A stretch of 64,000 bases of DNA from Gnetum montanum (taxonomy: Eukaryota; Streptophyta; Gnetopsida; Gnetales; Gnetaceae), in contig MNCI01004056.1 of the NCBI GenBank assembly GCA_015680685.1, positions 143,589-207,588 on the forward strand. Reading direction: 5' to 3'. The position numbers and the translations under genes were made by a program. The notes under the pieces are model-generated. The model was not told where the DNA came from. It saw only the letters and a program-made list of their open reading frames with translations, and searched no databases. Positions 1 through 12,443 of this stretch are shown piece by piece (the first letter of the stretch is position 1; each line of letters starts with the position of its first letter).

Positions 1-3000
1 GAACTAGGGAACCCTACTTTTTACTATTTTCTATTATTTCTAGCTATGCATGGCTTTTAAGGTAGCTAGTGTCGATTGTTGATACCCAATGTCAAAATTT
101 GATAATTGCAAGCATCATTAGACAATTCTTGAACTTTTTCCCTTTTTTCCATGCTATGGTTTCTATGCTTAACATGGAATATTTGGGGAAATATTTTCTA
201 AATTTTCATGATTAATTTTGACTATGCATGAGTGTCTACAGGATTTCTGGTGTTGGCTATTAATGTCTAAGGTCGAAATCTAGTCATTTTGAAGGTTGTG
301 AGAGGTTTTTCAAGCTTCCCCCATCCATCCACACTGAGGATGGAAGGCTCAGTGTGAATAGGATCCTCCTTAGCATGGAGAACCCAAGGGGAGATTAGTC
401 TTGGTCATTTTAGGTGACTTCTGGAAGTCTGGTGGCTTCTAGAAAGGCTGGGTTGCTTTTGGAAATCAAGCTGAAAGAAAACTTAAATATTTTTGCTTCC
501 CCCCTTTCATCCATGCTAAGACTAGAATGCTTAATATGGAGGAGGTTTTCCCTAGCATGGAAAAACCTTAGGAGGTTGATTTTTGCTAATTTTTTATAGT
601 CTAGTGCCTTCTGGAGAGGCTGTCAAGGTCCTAGTGTTAGGTACAAGGTAATCTTGAGGTTGTTTTCTTATTTTTGGCACCTCCACTTACTTTTTAGCTA
701 ATCCCCCTAGTTTTCCATGATGGGAAACATGGAAGAGGTCTTCCTTATGTGGAAGGACCAAAAAAGTCATATTTAGGCTAGTTCAACACTTAATTGACCA
801 TGCATGTTAGTCTTTGAGGTTGTCGATGTCAATGGTTAATACTAGGTACTGAGATCTAGTAGTTTGGAGGCTCCTAAATGTCTCATGTAGTCTTCCCACT
901 TTCTTCACTACTAGGCATGAAGGTCCTAGTGTGGATGAGATGAGGATGATAGTTTTGTATCATATTTGACCACTTTTTCAACTTTTGGAAGCCCCAAAGG
1001 GTTCTGACAGGGTCTAGGGGTCACTAGGATTTGAAAAATGGCTACTAGGTAATCGATTTAGGTTATTTTTGGCTTCCCCCGTCCATCCACACTAGGAATG
1101 AGATGCTTAGCATGGATGAAGCCTTCCTCAACATGAAAACACCAAATGTTAAGGTTTCAACCAATTTTGACCAGTTTCAACTAGTTTTGGTGAGGTTCTA
1201 AGGTCATCAGAGATTCTTGGAGGGGATCTTAATAATGTGGGACCTACTTCAAGATCAAACTTAGGCTAGATGTGTGTTGGGAAATAAGAATTGATGTTAC
1301 CGCATTTTTTTCTATGCTGGGCATTGTTGCCTCAATGTGGAAACCCAAGTTATCTAGATCTATTGATGTTCCTTCCATTTTGAAAGCTTGGGGTTGGAAA
1401 AGACAAGTCTTGATTATTAAAAATGAAAAAATAGTTATGTTTTAATGTTTTTACAAAGTGGAAGGCATGGATCCATGCTATGCATGGTATCCCTAGCATG
1501 GATGCATGGGAGTTTAAGGCTTGGTTATGGTTTAGGTGCTTAAGGAACTAAAACCATAGTGTTGATGCAACTTTAGATAGAAGGAAAGGTGTATGGTGGG
1601 GCTTACAACCTAACAAAACTTTAAAATTTGAAAAGTGTAGATATTTCCCATCAATCATAGTATTGAATAAAGTTCCCCCCCTTTGCACTTCAATGCACTT
1701 GGAGTTATGATGCATTAAATTAGTAGCTGGGGTTTTAACGTGTGCATTTAGGTTTAGATGTAGTTTTTAATGTCAAATTTCACAAGTTTTCAATCACAAT
1801 TCACATCTTTACAAATTGTGCATTGGAGGAGAGCTCTTGTAGGGATTCTTATGGCAGAGAAAAATTATCTTCAGTGTGGAAGCCTCATTCCTTCCTGTGC
1901 ACAATGTAGACCTCCTATTTCCTTAATTTCAAACTACTCCTAGCATTGAGCCTATCATGGTGTCAAAACAATATGGAGGGAAGAGCTGAAATCTTAGGAT
2001 TTAAAGGGCAGACAAGCATGCTAGGGAGCTATCATAATTACCTAGGCCTATCTTGATTTATGCCTCATCATTTTCTACTTTGAGGTAGGTATGTCTACAT
2101 TTTTTGCTTTCATTTCATAGCTATTTTCTATGGTTTTCTTTGCATTTTTCTTGCCACCTATGGGGCCATTTTTTTAGATCTACACTAAAAGAGGGGGTGA
2201 AATTTTTTTAATGAAATCCCACCTTTTATTTTGGCCACTTCCATGAGGATCTATGATTTTTTTGTTGTTTTTGTCTTAATAGATTTGATATTTTGAAATC
2301 AAGCCTACTGTTTTCATGCTTTTTTACCAAAATTTTGGGGGCATGGCCATTTTCTCAGATCTAGGCCAAAGTATTCATCAAAATTAAATTTCAATGCAAT
2401 GTTACCCCATAATTTTTATGTGTTTTCTAATGAATATTGATCGTTTCAGCTTTTTTGGCTATGTTTTTATAGCTACATTAAGTTGGGGTTTAGAAATCTT
2501 AGCCTTTTACCTAAAAAGGTAAGCAACGTTGTGTATTTTTTCCTAAGAAAATGGCCTATATTTTTAAATTTTAATAGTGTGAGTTTGTAGTTCTATGTTT
2601 AAGCTTTCCAATAGCTATTTTCTTGTTTGATTTGGATTAATAATGATTAAGTTATGGTTGTTTTCCTAAAGTCATGTAGTTAGGTTTCTATGCCATTTTT
2701 AGATTTTCATGTAAATTTATGAATTTTTTCTAAGAACATGGAAGAGGCTTTAGCTATTTCTTGGTCATGAATGGATGGACCTTGGCTTCAGCTTTCCAAT
2801 AGAGGTAGAATCACTCCAATTGGACTAAAAACAAATTTTTAATGAATTTTTCATTAAGCCTATGTCAAAATGAGGCTTGTGCCATTTTCAGAATTTTCAT
2901 CCAAATTGACAAATTTGTATGAATTTTTGACAACTTTTTTGTTATTGTTGTGTAAATAAGGAAAAATCATAGTTGTAGGATATTACCCCTTTGGGATAGA

Positions 3001-3270
3001 AGTGATTGATATGTGTAGCTTTTCTTGTCAATATGTAAAACTTATTCTTTAAATTTTTTTTTAAGAAAAACAAAAGCTTTGCTATTTTTAGAAGGCTTAT
3101 GGCTATATGCTTTTTAAAATTTTAATGCTTTTTTTTCTAAATTAATGCATAGTTTCAATGATTTTTTTAAAGTTTATGCATGTTTTTCTAAATTTATGCA
3201 TATTTTAGACTAAGGCTTAGTCTTGGCTGTAAAGTTTTGACTATAATATTTTGGTTATGAAGTAAGAGGT
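1..3270. other. Gene-free repeat-derived DNA
   Basis: I see no coding region here. Between about 300 and 1,500 a degenerate block recurs every 185-225 bases: a C-rich run followed by a match to 'ccatccacactagg' and then 'agcatgga' (near 318, 497, 705, 895, 1078, 1305 and 1460). It reads like a very diverged tandem array of roughly 190 bp. The same wording returns at 12.7-12.9 kb, so both stretches may be LTR or leader sequence of one element family. From 2,100 to 3,270 the DNA is T-rich and featureless to me. The small ORFs look like chance. Confidence 0.5.
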
Positions 3271-3698
3271 TGTAATAATGCTTTTTTGTTGTTGAATTTC
3301 TTAAGACAATTTAGACAAACACCTTAGAACTTTTTACAAAATCTAATTTCACCATTGACTAGGAGATTTTTTCTAAACTTGTTAACTCTAGTTGGTCATA
3401 ATTTAAGGCTATGAAAGGCTGTGATATTTTGTAATGATGCTTCTTTATGAAATTTCTTAAGTCAACTTAGATAAACACCTTAGAACATTTTATAGAAGCT
3501 AATTTCACCTCCAACTATATGCTTTTCCAAATTTCCTAAGTAATTCCAATTGGTCATAACACAAGGTTGTAATAATGTTTCCTTATGGGATTCTTTAAGT
3601 TAACATAGATAAACACCTTAGACCTTTTTATAGAGGCTAATTTCACCTTCAACTAGATGTTTCTTCCAAATTTTTTAAGTATTTCCACTTGGTCATAA
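3271..3698. repeat. Three-copy tandem repeat, ~140-160 bp unit
   Basis: Three successive units begin with 'tgtaataatgc' or a close variant at about 3,271, 3,431 and 3,568. Each continues with the same order of blocks: 'aatttcttaag', 'agataaacaccttagaac', 'ctaatttcacc' and 'ttggtcataa'. The copies differ by small indels and substitutions, so the array is old. It ends about 20 bases before the inferred splice acceptor of unit A and so may lie in an intron or leader of that unit. Confidence 0.75.
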
Positions 3699-4526
3699 TG
3701 TTTTTGCTTTGCTTCATGTAGGGTTTTCTTGAAGCCCATACTCATTAATGTTGAGTTGGTGGGTATTTTATGCTACATTGGTCATCTCAAGACCAATACA
3801 CCTCTTCCCAATATGCCTTTTGAAAAGCTATCACTATGGTTCTAAATTGGGGCAAGGAAATTCCTTGCCTACATTCTACAAAACTTTAGTGTGATGTTAT
3901 GGTCACACTTGTCTATAGATGTGGTTGGGACTGTATTGAAGTCTTTGTTACCTTAGGCATCTAGCTTGGTTATCAAGTTCATCATCAACAAGCCATCAAT
4001 AGGAGCGGTAGATGGTATCAATCCACATTACCTCACAAAGATCTAGATGATGCTAGAGTATAGTCAACATAATGCTGACAATACTCTGATGGTGGTTGAT
4101 GAGTGGTGAGGTACCCCTACACTCAACCATATGAAATGAGTGTAGCATGTGTGATTCGGTCGAACTTTGCAAACTAAATGCCTAAACGCCCCATGGAACA
4201 CTTGGGGTTAATCGTTCGTTGTCTTCCCAGACTTACTTGTTGTTGTCATGGTGCATGGTTAAGTAAGTCTGAGGTATATGATTTTTTTTGGTCTTTTTTG
4301 GTTTATCTCCTATGCTAAGGGGTGAAGGGTTGAGAGAACTAACTATTCTAACTAATTTCCTAAGTCTAAATTAACTAGCATCAACATCCGTTCCCACTTA
4401 CCATACACACCCTGAACTGTGCAACTATGGCTACCAAATGCTAATCGTTACTGGGATTACCACACGTAACGCACGTGCTCGAAGCGATCGTATTGAGGCA
4501 CCTAACTAGCCTAAGTGTGACGATCA

Positions 4527-4706
4527 GTCGATTCCTTGACTAGCCGTACACATCTGTAGATGCTCGTAATCAAGTTGTACTCGTCCCACGTTCTAGGAGA
4601 TAAGGGGGAGAGAATCTAATCGCGATGAGTAGCCGATTCCTTGGTTAGCCGTACACATTGGTCAATGCTCATAACCAAGTCATACTCATGCCATGCTTAC
4701 TAGGAA
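4527..4706. repeat. Tandem duplication inside U5 of the solo LTR
   Basis: Two copies of about 75 bp, offset by 105 bases (4,527-4,601 and 4,632-4,706), share 'cgattccttg', 'tagccgtacacat' and a form of 'aagtcatactc'. The other LTRs of the family hold only one copy or fragments of this block. Confidence 0.75.
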
Positions 4707-4940
4707 AGTAATAAATAACATTAAATAAACCTATCCATGTACTACAAGGTTTATCCACAAAGCTCATCTTTATTGCCTCACACAACTTGCGTTCAGGTAC
4801 AAAGCTGCTCGAATAAAGAACCATTCACTTGGGAGACTCCTACTACAGGCACATGGAAAATATTCTATCTCTGGGGTGATCAATCCGCCAGAGCTTCGCT
4901 ACTTCTAACTTCTATATCAAATGAGGGGAGTGCCACCTCT

Positions 4941-4950
4941 TATTTATAGA
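4941..4950 (-). promoter_or_regulatory. LTR TATA box (TCTATAAATA on the minus strand)
   Basis: The minus strand reads TCTATAAATAAGAGG. The same TATA sequence sits at the equivalent place in five other LTRs (19,320-19,330; 31,306-31,314; 37,616-37,624; 45,908-45,916; 63,514-63,522). About 170 bases downstream each copy has a conserved AATAAA, which marks the end of R. This places U3 at only about 145 bp and U5 at about 650 bp. Confidence 0.75.
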
Positions 4951-4966
4951 TTTGGCGGTGGACCGT

Positions 4967-5089
4967 GATATCACGTATGCGATATCGCAGGGGACGACGC
5001 AATATCGCATACGCGATATCGTAGGGGATGCGATATCGCGGCGGCCACGATATTGCGTACAAGATATCGCGACTTGTGCATATCGCATC
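4967..5089. repeat. CpG-bearing GATATCGC palindrome cluster in the LTR U3
   Basis: Multiple copies of GATATCG(C) and variants (ACGATATTGCG, GCAATATCGCAT, TACGCGATATCG) lie between the LTR edge and the TATA box. The core GATATC is self-complementary. Weaker versions are present in the LTRs at 19.3-19.4, 31.3-31.4 and 63.5-63.7 kb. The position immediately upstream of the TATA box suggests enhancer or protein-binding repeats; this is inference. Confidence 0.6.
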
Positions 5090-7110
5090 TCATCAGTGGT
5101 GCATAGAGCCCACATGTTATTCTAGAACTCCCTTGGCATCGTGTATCATTTGCAAGGGTAACCATGATTATTGTAATGTTTTAATGCTTTTGGCTTAACT
5201 ACCTTTTCTAACTTCTTCGATTTTACAAACTTCTTGCAAGTACAATGTCAATGATCAAGGCTTGATCATCAATGATCAAATCCTAACAACATAGATGATG
5301 AGGAGCCTCTCACATTCCCAGCAAGCATCCAAGAGGTCAAACAACTACATAGGGAGGCCAAAGGGGCTGCTAGAGAGAAACTTAAGAGGCCTATGGAGGA
5401 AGCACCACCGACATTAGACCAACCTACCTCTAAGAAGCTTAAGTTTAAGCTTAAGCTATCGTAGTAGGTAGTCACAAGTATGCTTTGTTTAAGTTTGGCT
5501 ATTTTGTGCTTTAAATTTTATGGTTACTTTATGGTTTCATGTGTTAACTAATTTTCTATGTGCTATGATTATAGAAAAACATTAGGCTATGGTAGCACAA
5601 GTTACCATGGAGGCAGAACAAAGGTGTGTAGAAGAGGCATTCTTGAAGTAACCTGAGGTCAAAGGATTTGTCGATGCAAATATAAATGATTTGGATGCCT
5701 TATTCAGTGATATGGCACTAGGTACATCCCCCATCATCATTCTAGAGGAGGAAGAGAAGGAAGAGCTAAGTATGCCCATGCCTTAATGTTTTCATTATAT
5801 CTTATAGTTTCATTTTGGTTTTCATCCTAATCATTTGATGATTATTATGCTTACAGTAATTCCTGAGCCACTAGTGTAAGCACTTATCTCTAAGTTTCAT
5901 GTGAAACCATGGGTGGAGAGTCTAGACAAGGTGGAATTCATGCGTGGAATGGCTAAGGACATCATTAACCAATTGTAATAGGTTGCACTCAAGATAGGTA
6001 AGGATTATATTTTATGTACCTTAGTTTTTTGGCTATGGCATAGGTTGTGCTTATGTAATGGTCATCTTAGATTGTCCATTATGTTTATGATTATATTTGA
6101 TGCTTATGTTGTTCCTTCTATGGAGTGGGATGCCAATAGAGACATGGAGATTGACTCCTTACCTAAGCTTCCCTCTAATGTATCTAGTGCACCCTTGAAG
6201 TTATACAAAACTACTATTGATCTAGCAATGTCATGCATAAAAACTTCATGGGAGCTAGAGAGGTCCAATGAATCCCTATGGGAGGAAGTTGTGATCTTAA
6301 GGGATAAGACTCAATGGTAGGAGGAAACTATTAGAGATCTCTGAGACCACAAGGCCTTTGTGGAGGCTCAAGTGACTAACCCATGAAAGTTATAGACTAG
6401 AGGGATCATGTGGGCCTGCTACTAGCATGTCATTCAAGAAAAAGTAGCAATCCTATGGGAGATGATGGAACAACGTATGCAAATGGACCTCATTTCCAAG
6501 AAGGTTGAGGATTGGAAAGATCACTACAATTAGATCTTAGAGTGGGGTAAGAAAAAAAGGGTCCATAAGTGATAGTACAAGGTAGATCATGGGGCCTACC
6601 TAAAGTAGCTTAAGGAGGTGTCAATTGAATGGCACAAGAGAGAGTTGTTCATCTAGGGGATATAGGCAAAGAGTGTTTATCAGCTTTTTGAAAGTACTCA
6701 CATAGTGGAACAATCCCCTACTACTCGAATTACCACTACTGTAGGTGAGCCTTCTATGACTGCTATTACCTAGGAGCCACCTGCTTAAACTATAGTAGAT
6801 AGAACTAGCATCATTTCTAGCATTGATCTTGGGAATGTTAATTGGGTCAACATGACAAAGGACTAGATCCTTGATCATTTGGAGGAAGGCCTTCCACATC
6901 TACCCCTAGAAGTTATGTAAACAGGATCTCCACAAGTTTGATATATTTTATATTTTAGTTTTTTTTAATTCATGGTTTTGGCTATGGATTATTAACTAGC
7001 TATATGTTGCTCAATTTTAGGCCTTAGGAAACATTGGTGGCCCTAGCTATGAGGGTGGAAATGACCTGTTGCTTCCTCCTCTAAATGCCACTCAGCAGCC
7101 TCCATCAATT

Positions 7111-7947
7111 TAGCTTGTTGGCTATTTGTCTTTATTTTGATGTTGATGGCTATGATTAGCCAAGACTATGTTACATATTATTATTATTATTTGACATTTT
7201 TTCCACACAGTTTGACCATGGCTATGTATGTTATGGACATTCTAACTTTAAATTTAAATTTTGGTCTTATTTTTAGCTATATATATGTTGTAGCAAACAT
7301 TGTGAACATTGAGAATGGCTATGCTGAGGTTTTGGTTATAACATTAAATAGCTAATCAATACAATTATAGGCCAAAGAAAAAGAAGTATAATAATAAAAA
7401 ATATTTTTGGTAGTTTTAGGCCATCATCGGTATAGGTTATATTGTGTTGCCAATTTAAGGTCATAGCAGCCCATATTGCGAATTTAAAGTCTTAGTAAAT
7501 TGTGACACTAGTTTAGAGTCTTAACATACTATGATTTTGCTAGTTTAAGGCCATGGTGCACCATGTTGTGTGATTATATTTGTCAGTTTAAGGTCATGGT
7601 GGGTCATGGTGCCAATTGAAGGTCTTAGTGGACCAATTATGAAAAAGAAATATATTTATAAGACTTTTTGATGTTTATAATATGAGTAAAAGTAAAGAAA
7701 GGTTGTAGTAAATAAGTAAAAATGAAAATGGATTTGGTCTACATGCATAAAGAGTAAAATAAGAATGCATGAAAGAGTGTAATAAATTGAAACAAAAGGT
7801 TAGGCTATATGGCTATCCAGTTATAAGGGTATGGATGGAAAGGTTACTTAACTTGTGCAGATTCTTCCTAATCTTTGTGAGATTAAGAAAATCGTTAAGG
7901 TTTGTTCTACACAAGCTTGTATTCTCCATCACCTTCATTGATGATGC
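7111..7947. repeat. Gene-free stretch with a degenerate 29-42 bp minisatellite
   Basis: From about 7,405 to 7,640 roughly seven degenerate units follow the pattern 'agtttaaggtcatggtgg...ccatattg'. Examples are 'atttaaggtcatagcagcccatattg', 'agtttagagtcttaacatac' and 'agtttaaggtcatggtgggtcatg'. Unit length varies from about 29 to 42 bases. The rest of the interval is AT-rich with no coding evidence, between the end of unit A and the 3' end of the minus-strand gag-protease remnant. Confidence 0.6.
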
Positions 7948-10900
7948 TTAAAGGAAGTTCATCCCATAATGCATCCCATTGCTTATTGTTGTTATTGTCG
8001 AGTCATTGCTCTTTTTTGGGTTATTGGACTTCATAGCTAGGAGCCTTTTTTTTTTTTGAAGCTCCACTTCAAACCCCTGATCTATGTTTACATTGTTAAC
8101 ATCCAAGGGCACTATGTTATTGCCATGAATGATAATTTTACCTTCCTCATGAGAAAAGTAAATTTCTTGATGGATGGGAGAGGACATAGCTCGTAATTGA
8201 GCCAACCAAGACCTTCCCAGGATAAGGTGAATCCTAGTGTCTCTTCCACCACCAAGAAATTGGTAGTTTTGGGGAATTGCTCCCTTGCTACAAAATCCAA
8301 GGAGATAGACCCCTTGATGGAAACTCTTGATCCATTAAATAATTTGAGATCTGTCTTAGTTGTAGGTTGTATTTGCTCAGTTAAGCAAAAATGTGGCTCC
8401 ATCGTCAACATGCATCCTATGCACTTTAAACTACCCTATGCATATGATTATGAATAGAGGGGCCATAGTCACTTCACAATTTGGGGAATTAACCTAAATT
8501 TCACTATCGTGAAATGTTAAGGATGTTCACTTCTCCTTCCTTGGTGAGGAAGGAAACATCACTACATGGATGGCTTTCTCATTAGTGAGGATATCCTCAC
8601 GAATGAGGATGGAAGTCAACATTTTGACTAACACTTCACGATGTGTTGTGGAAGTTATGATCAAGTCATACAAGCTTAAGGTTGTATTCGTTTGCTTGAG
8701 GAATTGCCTAACTTGGTCTATTTCACTAAGGAAGTTTTTATCATTGGCTATGGGCTTATCACCTTGGTTGTGCTTTACTTTCTTCATATGCCCCAAAATG
8801 TGAATTTTGGCTTTAGTTTATGGTTGTTGAGGCTTTTCCTCATTATTCTAGTTATGGGCTTTGGTATCCTCATGTGGCTTGTTGGTTGGAGTGGTTTGGG
8901 TAGAGGAGGTCATGGGTATAGCCAAAATGGGAGTGGGCTTCGATGAACCCACTTCCTTTCATGCTTGTTACCCTTCTTGTTAGGATTTTGCTTATGCTTC
9001 TTCCTTTTTTTTGGCTAACATTTTTTGGTTGTCAGCCATTGGTTTGGATGAATAGTTAGTAGCATTGGCCACCAAAGGTAGTTGTTATGCAGTTGTCTAG
9101 GCTATGACTAGTTGTGTTGAGTTAGGCTAGGGCACCTTAATCATAAATGGTTCCCTGAGAGGTACTTATGATGGTACTATTATGACAAAGGGGGATCTTG
9201 AGTGGTGGGAAGCTAAAGAAGCCCTTTTATCATAGAGGGGTACTTGAATCATGAATGGTTCTCTTGTAGGTCTCTGATCATCATCAATGTTGAATGTTGA
9301 AATAACATAGGCAATTTCATTAGTATTCAATGGGTCTTTGTAGACCTACATCGACTAGTTTTATGGCTAAACTAGGTTGGAAGCATCTAAGACTAGCTTC
9401 GTCCTATCTATCATCCTCTATAGGTCATCCTTTAGTGCAAGGAAAAAGTATATGTCATGACCTAACAGTTGGTGATAATGGCAAAAATAATCTATTTTGA
9501 AGTACCTACTCATGTTTCTTTTGAGCAACTTCTGTCATTTGTTTGTGTTGCATGCACCCACTCTTTAATAGTTGATCTAGTAACTCAAGTGGTTTCATAG
9601 GTAAGGTAGTGTATTTGGACCTGTCATTTCTTTTAAAATTAGGTCTAGTTGTTGTCGATGTAGTATCCCCAAAGGTTGATGGTTGGTTATTGTTGTCATT
9701 AATGTGGGCCTTGGGTGGGTTGGCCCTTGGCCCCTAGTTCATGGTTTTATTTATTTAGTCACACTTGCTATGGTTGTATTGTTTTTTTTTCTCTTTTTCT
9801 CTTTGTAGGTCGGATCATGACTAGCCTCCATAGTATCTTCTATATTTTTAGTTTGCAAGAATGCTTGGCTAAGGGACTATGAATCAATGTAGTAGAGTTT
9901 TGACTTGATAAAGTCATTCACTACCCTCTTAAATATGGCTAAAAGATGGGCTTCAGTGATGGGCTATGGTATTTCATTTAGTAGTTCATTCCATCATTGA
10001 ATGAATTTCTACACTGGTTCTAGGGATCCCTACTTAACCTTTATGAGGTGTTCAAGTGTTGTATTAGGCTTCAAGTTATATTTGAAGTGGTTGAAAAACT
10101 AGGTAATCAAGTCCTCCAAAGAGGATATGGATCTCCTAGGTAACACACAATACCAATCAAGTGCTTTCCCTAGTTAAAGACATGGGGAAAATTCTCATTA
10201 TGATATGAGGCCATGGTTGCAAGAGTAAGCATTCATATCTAAAGGTTACAATATGAGCATTAGGGTCACCTTCTCCATTGTATTTGCTAAATTGGGAAAT
10301 AGGGACACCAAGAGGAAGTTTCAAGGGTGGGATCACAAGAATGATGGGATCATCTTGGTAGAAGTCCATTATTTTGATGGTTTGTAAAGTAGAGACTTTA
10401 AGCCTTTTCAATTCCTCCATTAGGTCCTAGATCATCTAAAAGGCTTAATCCAAGCCATGTGGTGGTCTTATTGGCTGTGGGGTTTGTACATAAGCTTGTG
10501 GTATTTTTTGTGAGGCTTGTGGCCTTGCTATGGATTGCATGATAAAAGGAAAAGGTTGTGTTATGGTTGTAGCTTATGGAATAAACAAGGAAAAGTATGT
10601 TTATGCTAGTACTTGAGGTACAAATGAAATAAAGTGGATGTGTGACCCCTCAGTTGCTTGGGATCCCATGTTGGATTCCACATGGATAGTTAATGGGTTG
10701 GTGGTGGTAAAAACCACTATCGATGGTTGCACAAATCAAGGTTGTGTTGCAAATGGTGTTAATGTGCTAGAGTTTCTTGTTTGTGGTGTTGATTAAGTTT
10801 GATGTGTGACTATGATCAATGTGGGACCAACCATGGTAGTGTAGGAAGGAGTGGAAGAAGGTGGTACCATGCCCATTGAGAAAACAAAAGCATTATAGAT

Positions 10901-11041
10901 AGGCGCTATGACCTTGGGAGACGTTTTTTGGAACAATCCTCCTAGGATGTTTTTGGGCATAGATTCCACCCTAAATTCATCCTGCTCCTCTTGTTGTTCT
11001 TTTGAGCTATGCTTATCATCTTCCTCTTCCATTGTAATCAA
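7948..11041 (-). pseudogene. Ty3/gypsy gag-protease remnant (Tat/Ogre-like)
   Basis: Read on the minus strand from an ATG at 11,041 it begins with a hydrophilic Gln/Glu-rich head (MITMEEEDDKHSSKEQQEEQ), then a Thr/Pro-rich stretch. A retrotransposon gag core follows near 10,320-10,230 (FSKYNGEGDPNAH), then a WY-type block and FIQXW near 10,130-9,900. Further on, LSLYDLIITSTTHREVLVKML (8,720-8,640) matches the linker preceding protease in plant gypsy polyproteins. The protease is degenerate: VDDGA stands where D-T/S-G-A is expected (about 8,400), followed by a flap-like region and LGRSWL near 8,200. Stops are frequent. No reverse transcriptase follows, so pol has been deleted or lies elsewhere. 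Neighbours are units A and B on the opposite strand. Confidence 0.75.
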
Positions 11042-11080
11042 TTAAGCCAAGATACTAGCATAGACATCGGTTAGAGGTAT

Positions 11081-11461
11081 TTGGTCATATGGGGATGCAA
11101 CATACTCTTTTCCATCTCAATGTGTGATTTCAAACTTTATTTTTACCTCTGGTTCCACACATGGAATCATGAGGCTGGCCTACATTTTGGTGAAAATGTA
11201 GTGATAATAGTCTTCATTTATGGAGGTAAAGCTAGGACTCTCCCATTTGACCCTCAAAGATCATCTACATTAAATTATGCTAGGGTCTTTGGGGTCATAG
11301 ACCCTCATGGCTTGTTAGAGGGTGAAGGACAATTTGATCGACTGTTGGAAAGACATGGCTATAGTGTTGAGAATGGCTTAAAACAAGCTATAAATGATAA
11401 AATAGAAGTAAATTCTAATGAATGGTATTTCAAAACTTTTAAAGGAAAAAGAAATGACTAA
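11081..11461 (+). other. 126-codon open frame, function unknown
   Basis: This open frame lies just upstream (on the other strand) of the gag ATG at 11,041. The first third is hydrophobic; the rest is hydrophilic and protein-like, with VFGVIDPHGLLEGEGQFDRL near residues 80-100. I recognise no domain. It could be chance in leader DNA or a coding scrap of another element. Confidence 0.2.
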
Positions 11462-11556
11462 AAATTAAGTACTTACTATAATTAGTAAGTAGAGGTAAGG
11501 GGGGTTTACCCCTTTACCAAAAATGAAAAGTTGGTTTTATACCTTACCCATGTTGG

Positions 11557-12443
11557 CCTCCCAACTACCTCCATGCTAGGTATGGTAGGAGAGAAAAGAA
11601 GGGATTGAAATAATGGGAATATCACACCTTCTAGCCCAAAATTAATGGGGAGAAGGCTAAAAATCAAAGTGGAAAGTTGGGGTTTTCAACTAAAACTTGG
11701 TCTTGGTAGATTGCCAATTTTCTTAGCTTGAAAAAATGGGAGAAGCTAACTTCCAAAAGTTTTGTAATTCTAGGAAGGGTTATGCCACCAAATTTATAAG
11801 CTAAAAATATTAAAATTGGCAATAAAAATAAAAAGGAAAAGGTTTCAATGCTAGCTTTGGAGCTAAAAGAATTCATAGCAACTACTATGAAAAACAACCA
11901 CCCAACTACCTGCAACTTCCATGCTACAATTTTGAGCACAAGAGGGAAGGGGAAACATTGATCTTTAGGGAAATTGATGTTAACCCTCTTTCACATTTTC
12001 CTCCCAATGACTTCTATGCTAGGTATGGCAAGGGGAAAAAGAAGGGGAAGTGAGATAATGAAAATCTCACACCTTCTTGTTTTAATGTTGGAGAGAGAAA
12101 AAGGCTAAAAATCAAAGGAAAAAGTTGGTATTTCCCACTAAGAACTTGGTTTTGACAAGCTGCAAATTTTCTCAGATTGAAGATGGGGGGGGGGAGCCAA
12201 CTTCCAAAAGTTTGTGGCTTCCAAAAGGATTGAATCATCCACCTTAGAAATTGAAAAAAGAAATTGGTAGCAAAAAGGAAAGAGCGGGGGAAAAATATCA
12301 ATGCTATCTTTGGAGGAAAAAAAATTCATAGCAAGTGCTGCAAAAAACCATCACCAAACCACCTACAATTTCCAAACTATAGTTTTAATCTCAAGGGGTG
12401 GGGGAAAGGGCACCGTTGAATTTCCAAGATTTTGGCTACAAAA
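11557..12443. repeat. Tandem duplication, two ~443-bp copies
   Basis: Copy 1 (11,557-11,999) and copy 2 (12,000-12,443) start with 'cctcccaa' and share in order 'atgctaggtatgg', 'atctcacaccttct', 'ggctaaaaatcaaag', 'aacttccaaaag' and 'gaaaaaccatcaccaaac'-type blocks. Divergence is substantial. They lie where the 5' LTR or leader of the adjacent minus-strand gag-protease remnant would be expected. Confidence 0.75.

Larger units (their letters stand above)
4097..5095 (-). mobile_element. Solo LTR of the main Athila-like family, TSD GTGGT
   Basis: The 999-bp sequence starts TGATGAG and ends CTCATCA and is flanked by perfect 5-bp duplications GTGGT at 4,092-4,096 and 5,096-5,100. Its body matches the LTRs at 18.6, 30.6, 36.9, 45.2 and 62.8 kb. 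No PBS or internal DNA adjoins it, so it is a solo LTR left by recombination between the two LTRs of an element. Read on the minus strand it has a TATA box (4,941-4,950), an AATAAA signal (4,769-4,774) and a long U5. It is longer than its relatives mainly because of a tandem duplication in U5. It keeps more CpG than the other copies, which suggests a younger insertion. It lies inside unit A. Confidence 0.93.
3722..7110 (+). pseudogene. Unit A: unrecognised spliced gene-like repeat
   Basis: I do not recognise this family. It is one of three related units (also 13.5-17.1 kb and 53.2-56.2 kb). An acceptor-like AG at 3,720-3,721 precedes a reading stretch with FLAYILQNFSVMLWSHL, matching FLIYLLQHFSV in copy B. 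A solo LTR (4,097-5,095) splits this first block. Further blocks are acidic or charged: 5,280-5,460, 5,590-5,780 (ending in a run of E) and 5,900-5,997 (KPWVESLDKVEFMRG). The last stops exactly at a donor-like AG/GTAAG at 5,998. A 91-residue open block (6,045-6,320) and stop-interrupted coiled-coil-like sequence to about 6,900 follow. Many stops are present, so it is not functional as it stands. It could be an extra ORF of an LTR element or a host gene family spread by one. Confidence 0.5.

Noticed and set aside
414-599. 61-codon open frame near the left edge
   Set aside because: It overlaps the degenerate ~190-bp repeat and has no protein-like character.
4967-5089. CRISPR-like array of short palindromic repeats
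   Set aside because: Unit spacing is irregular, there are no unique spacers of fixed length, it lies inside a plant LTR U3, and no cas genes are present.
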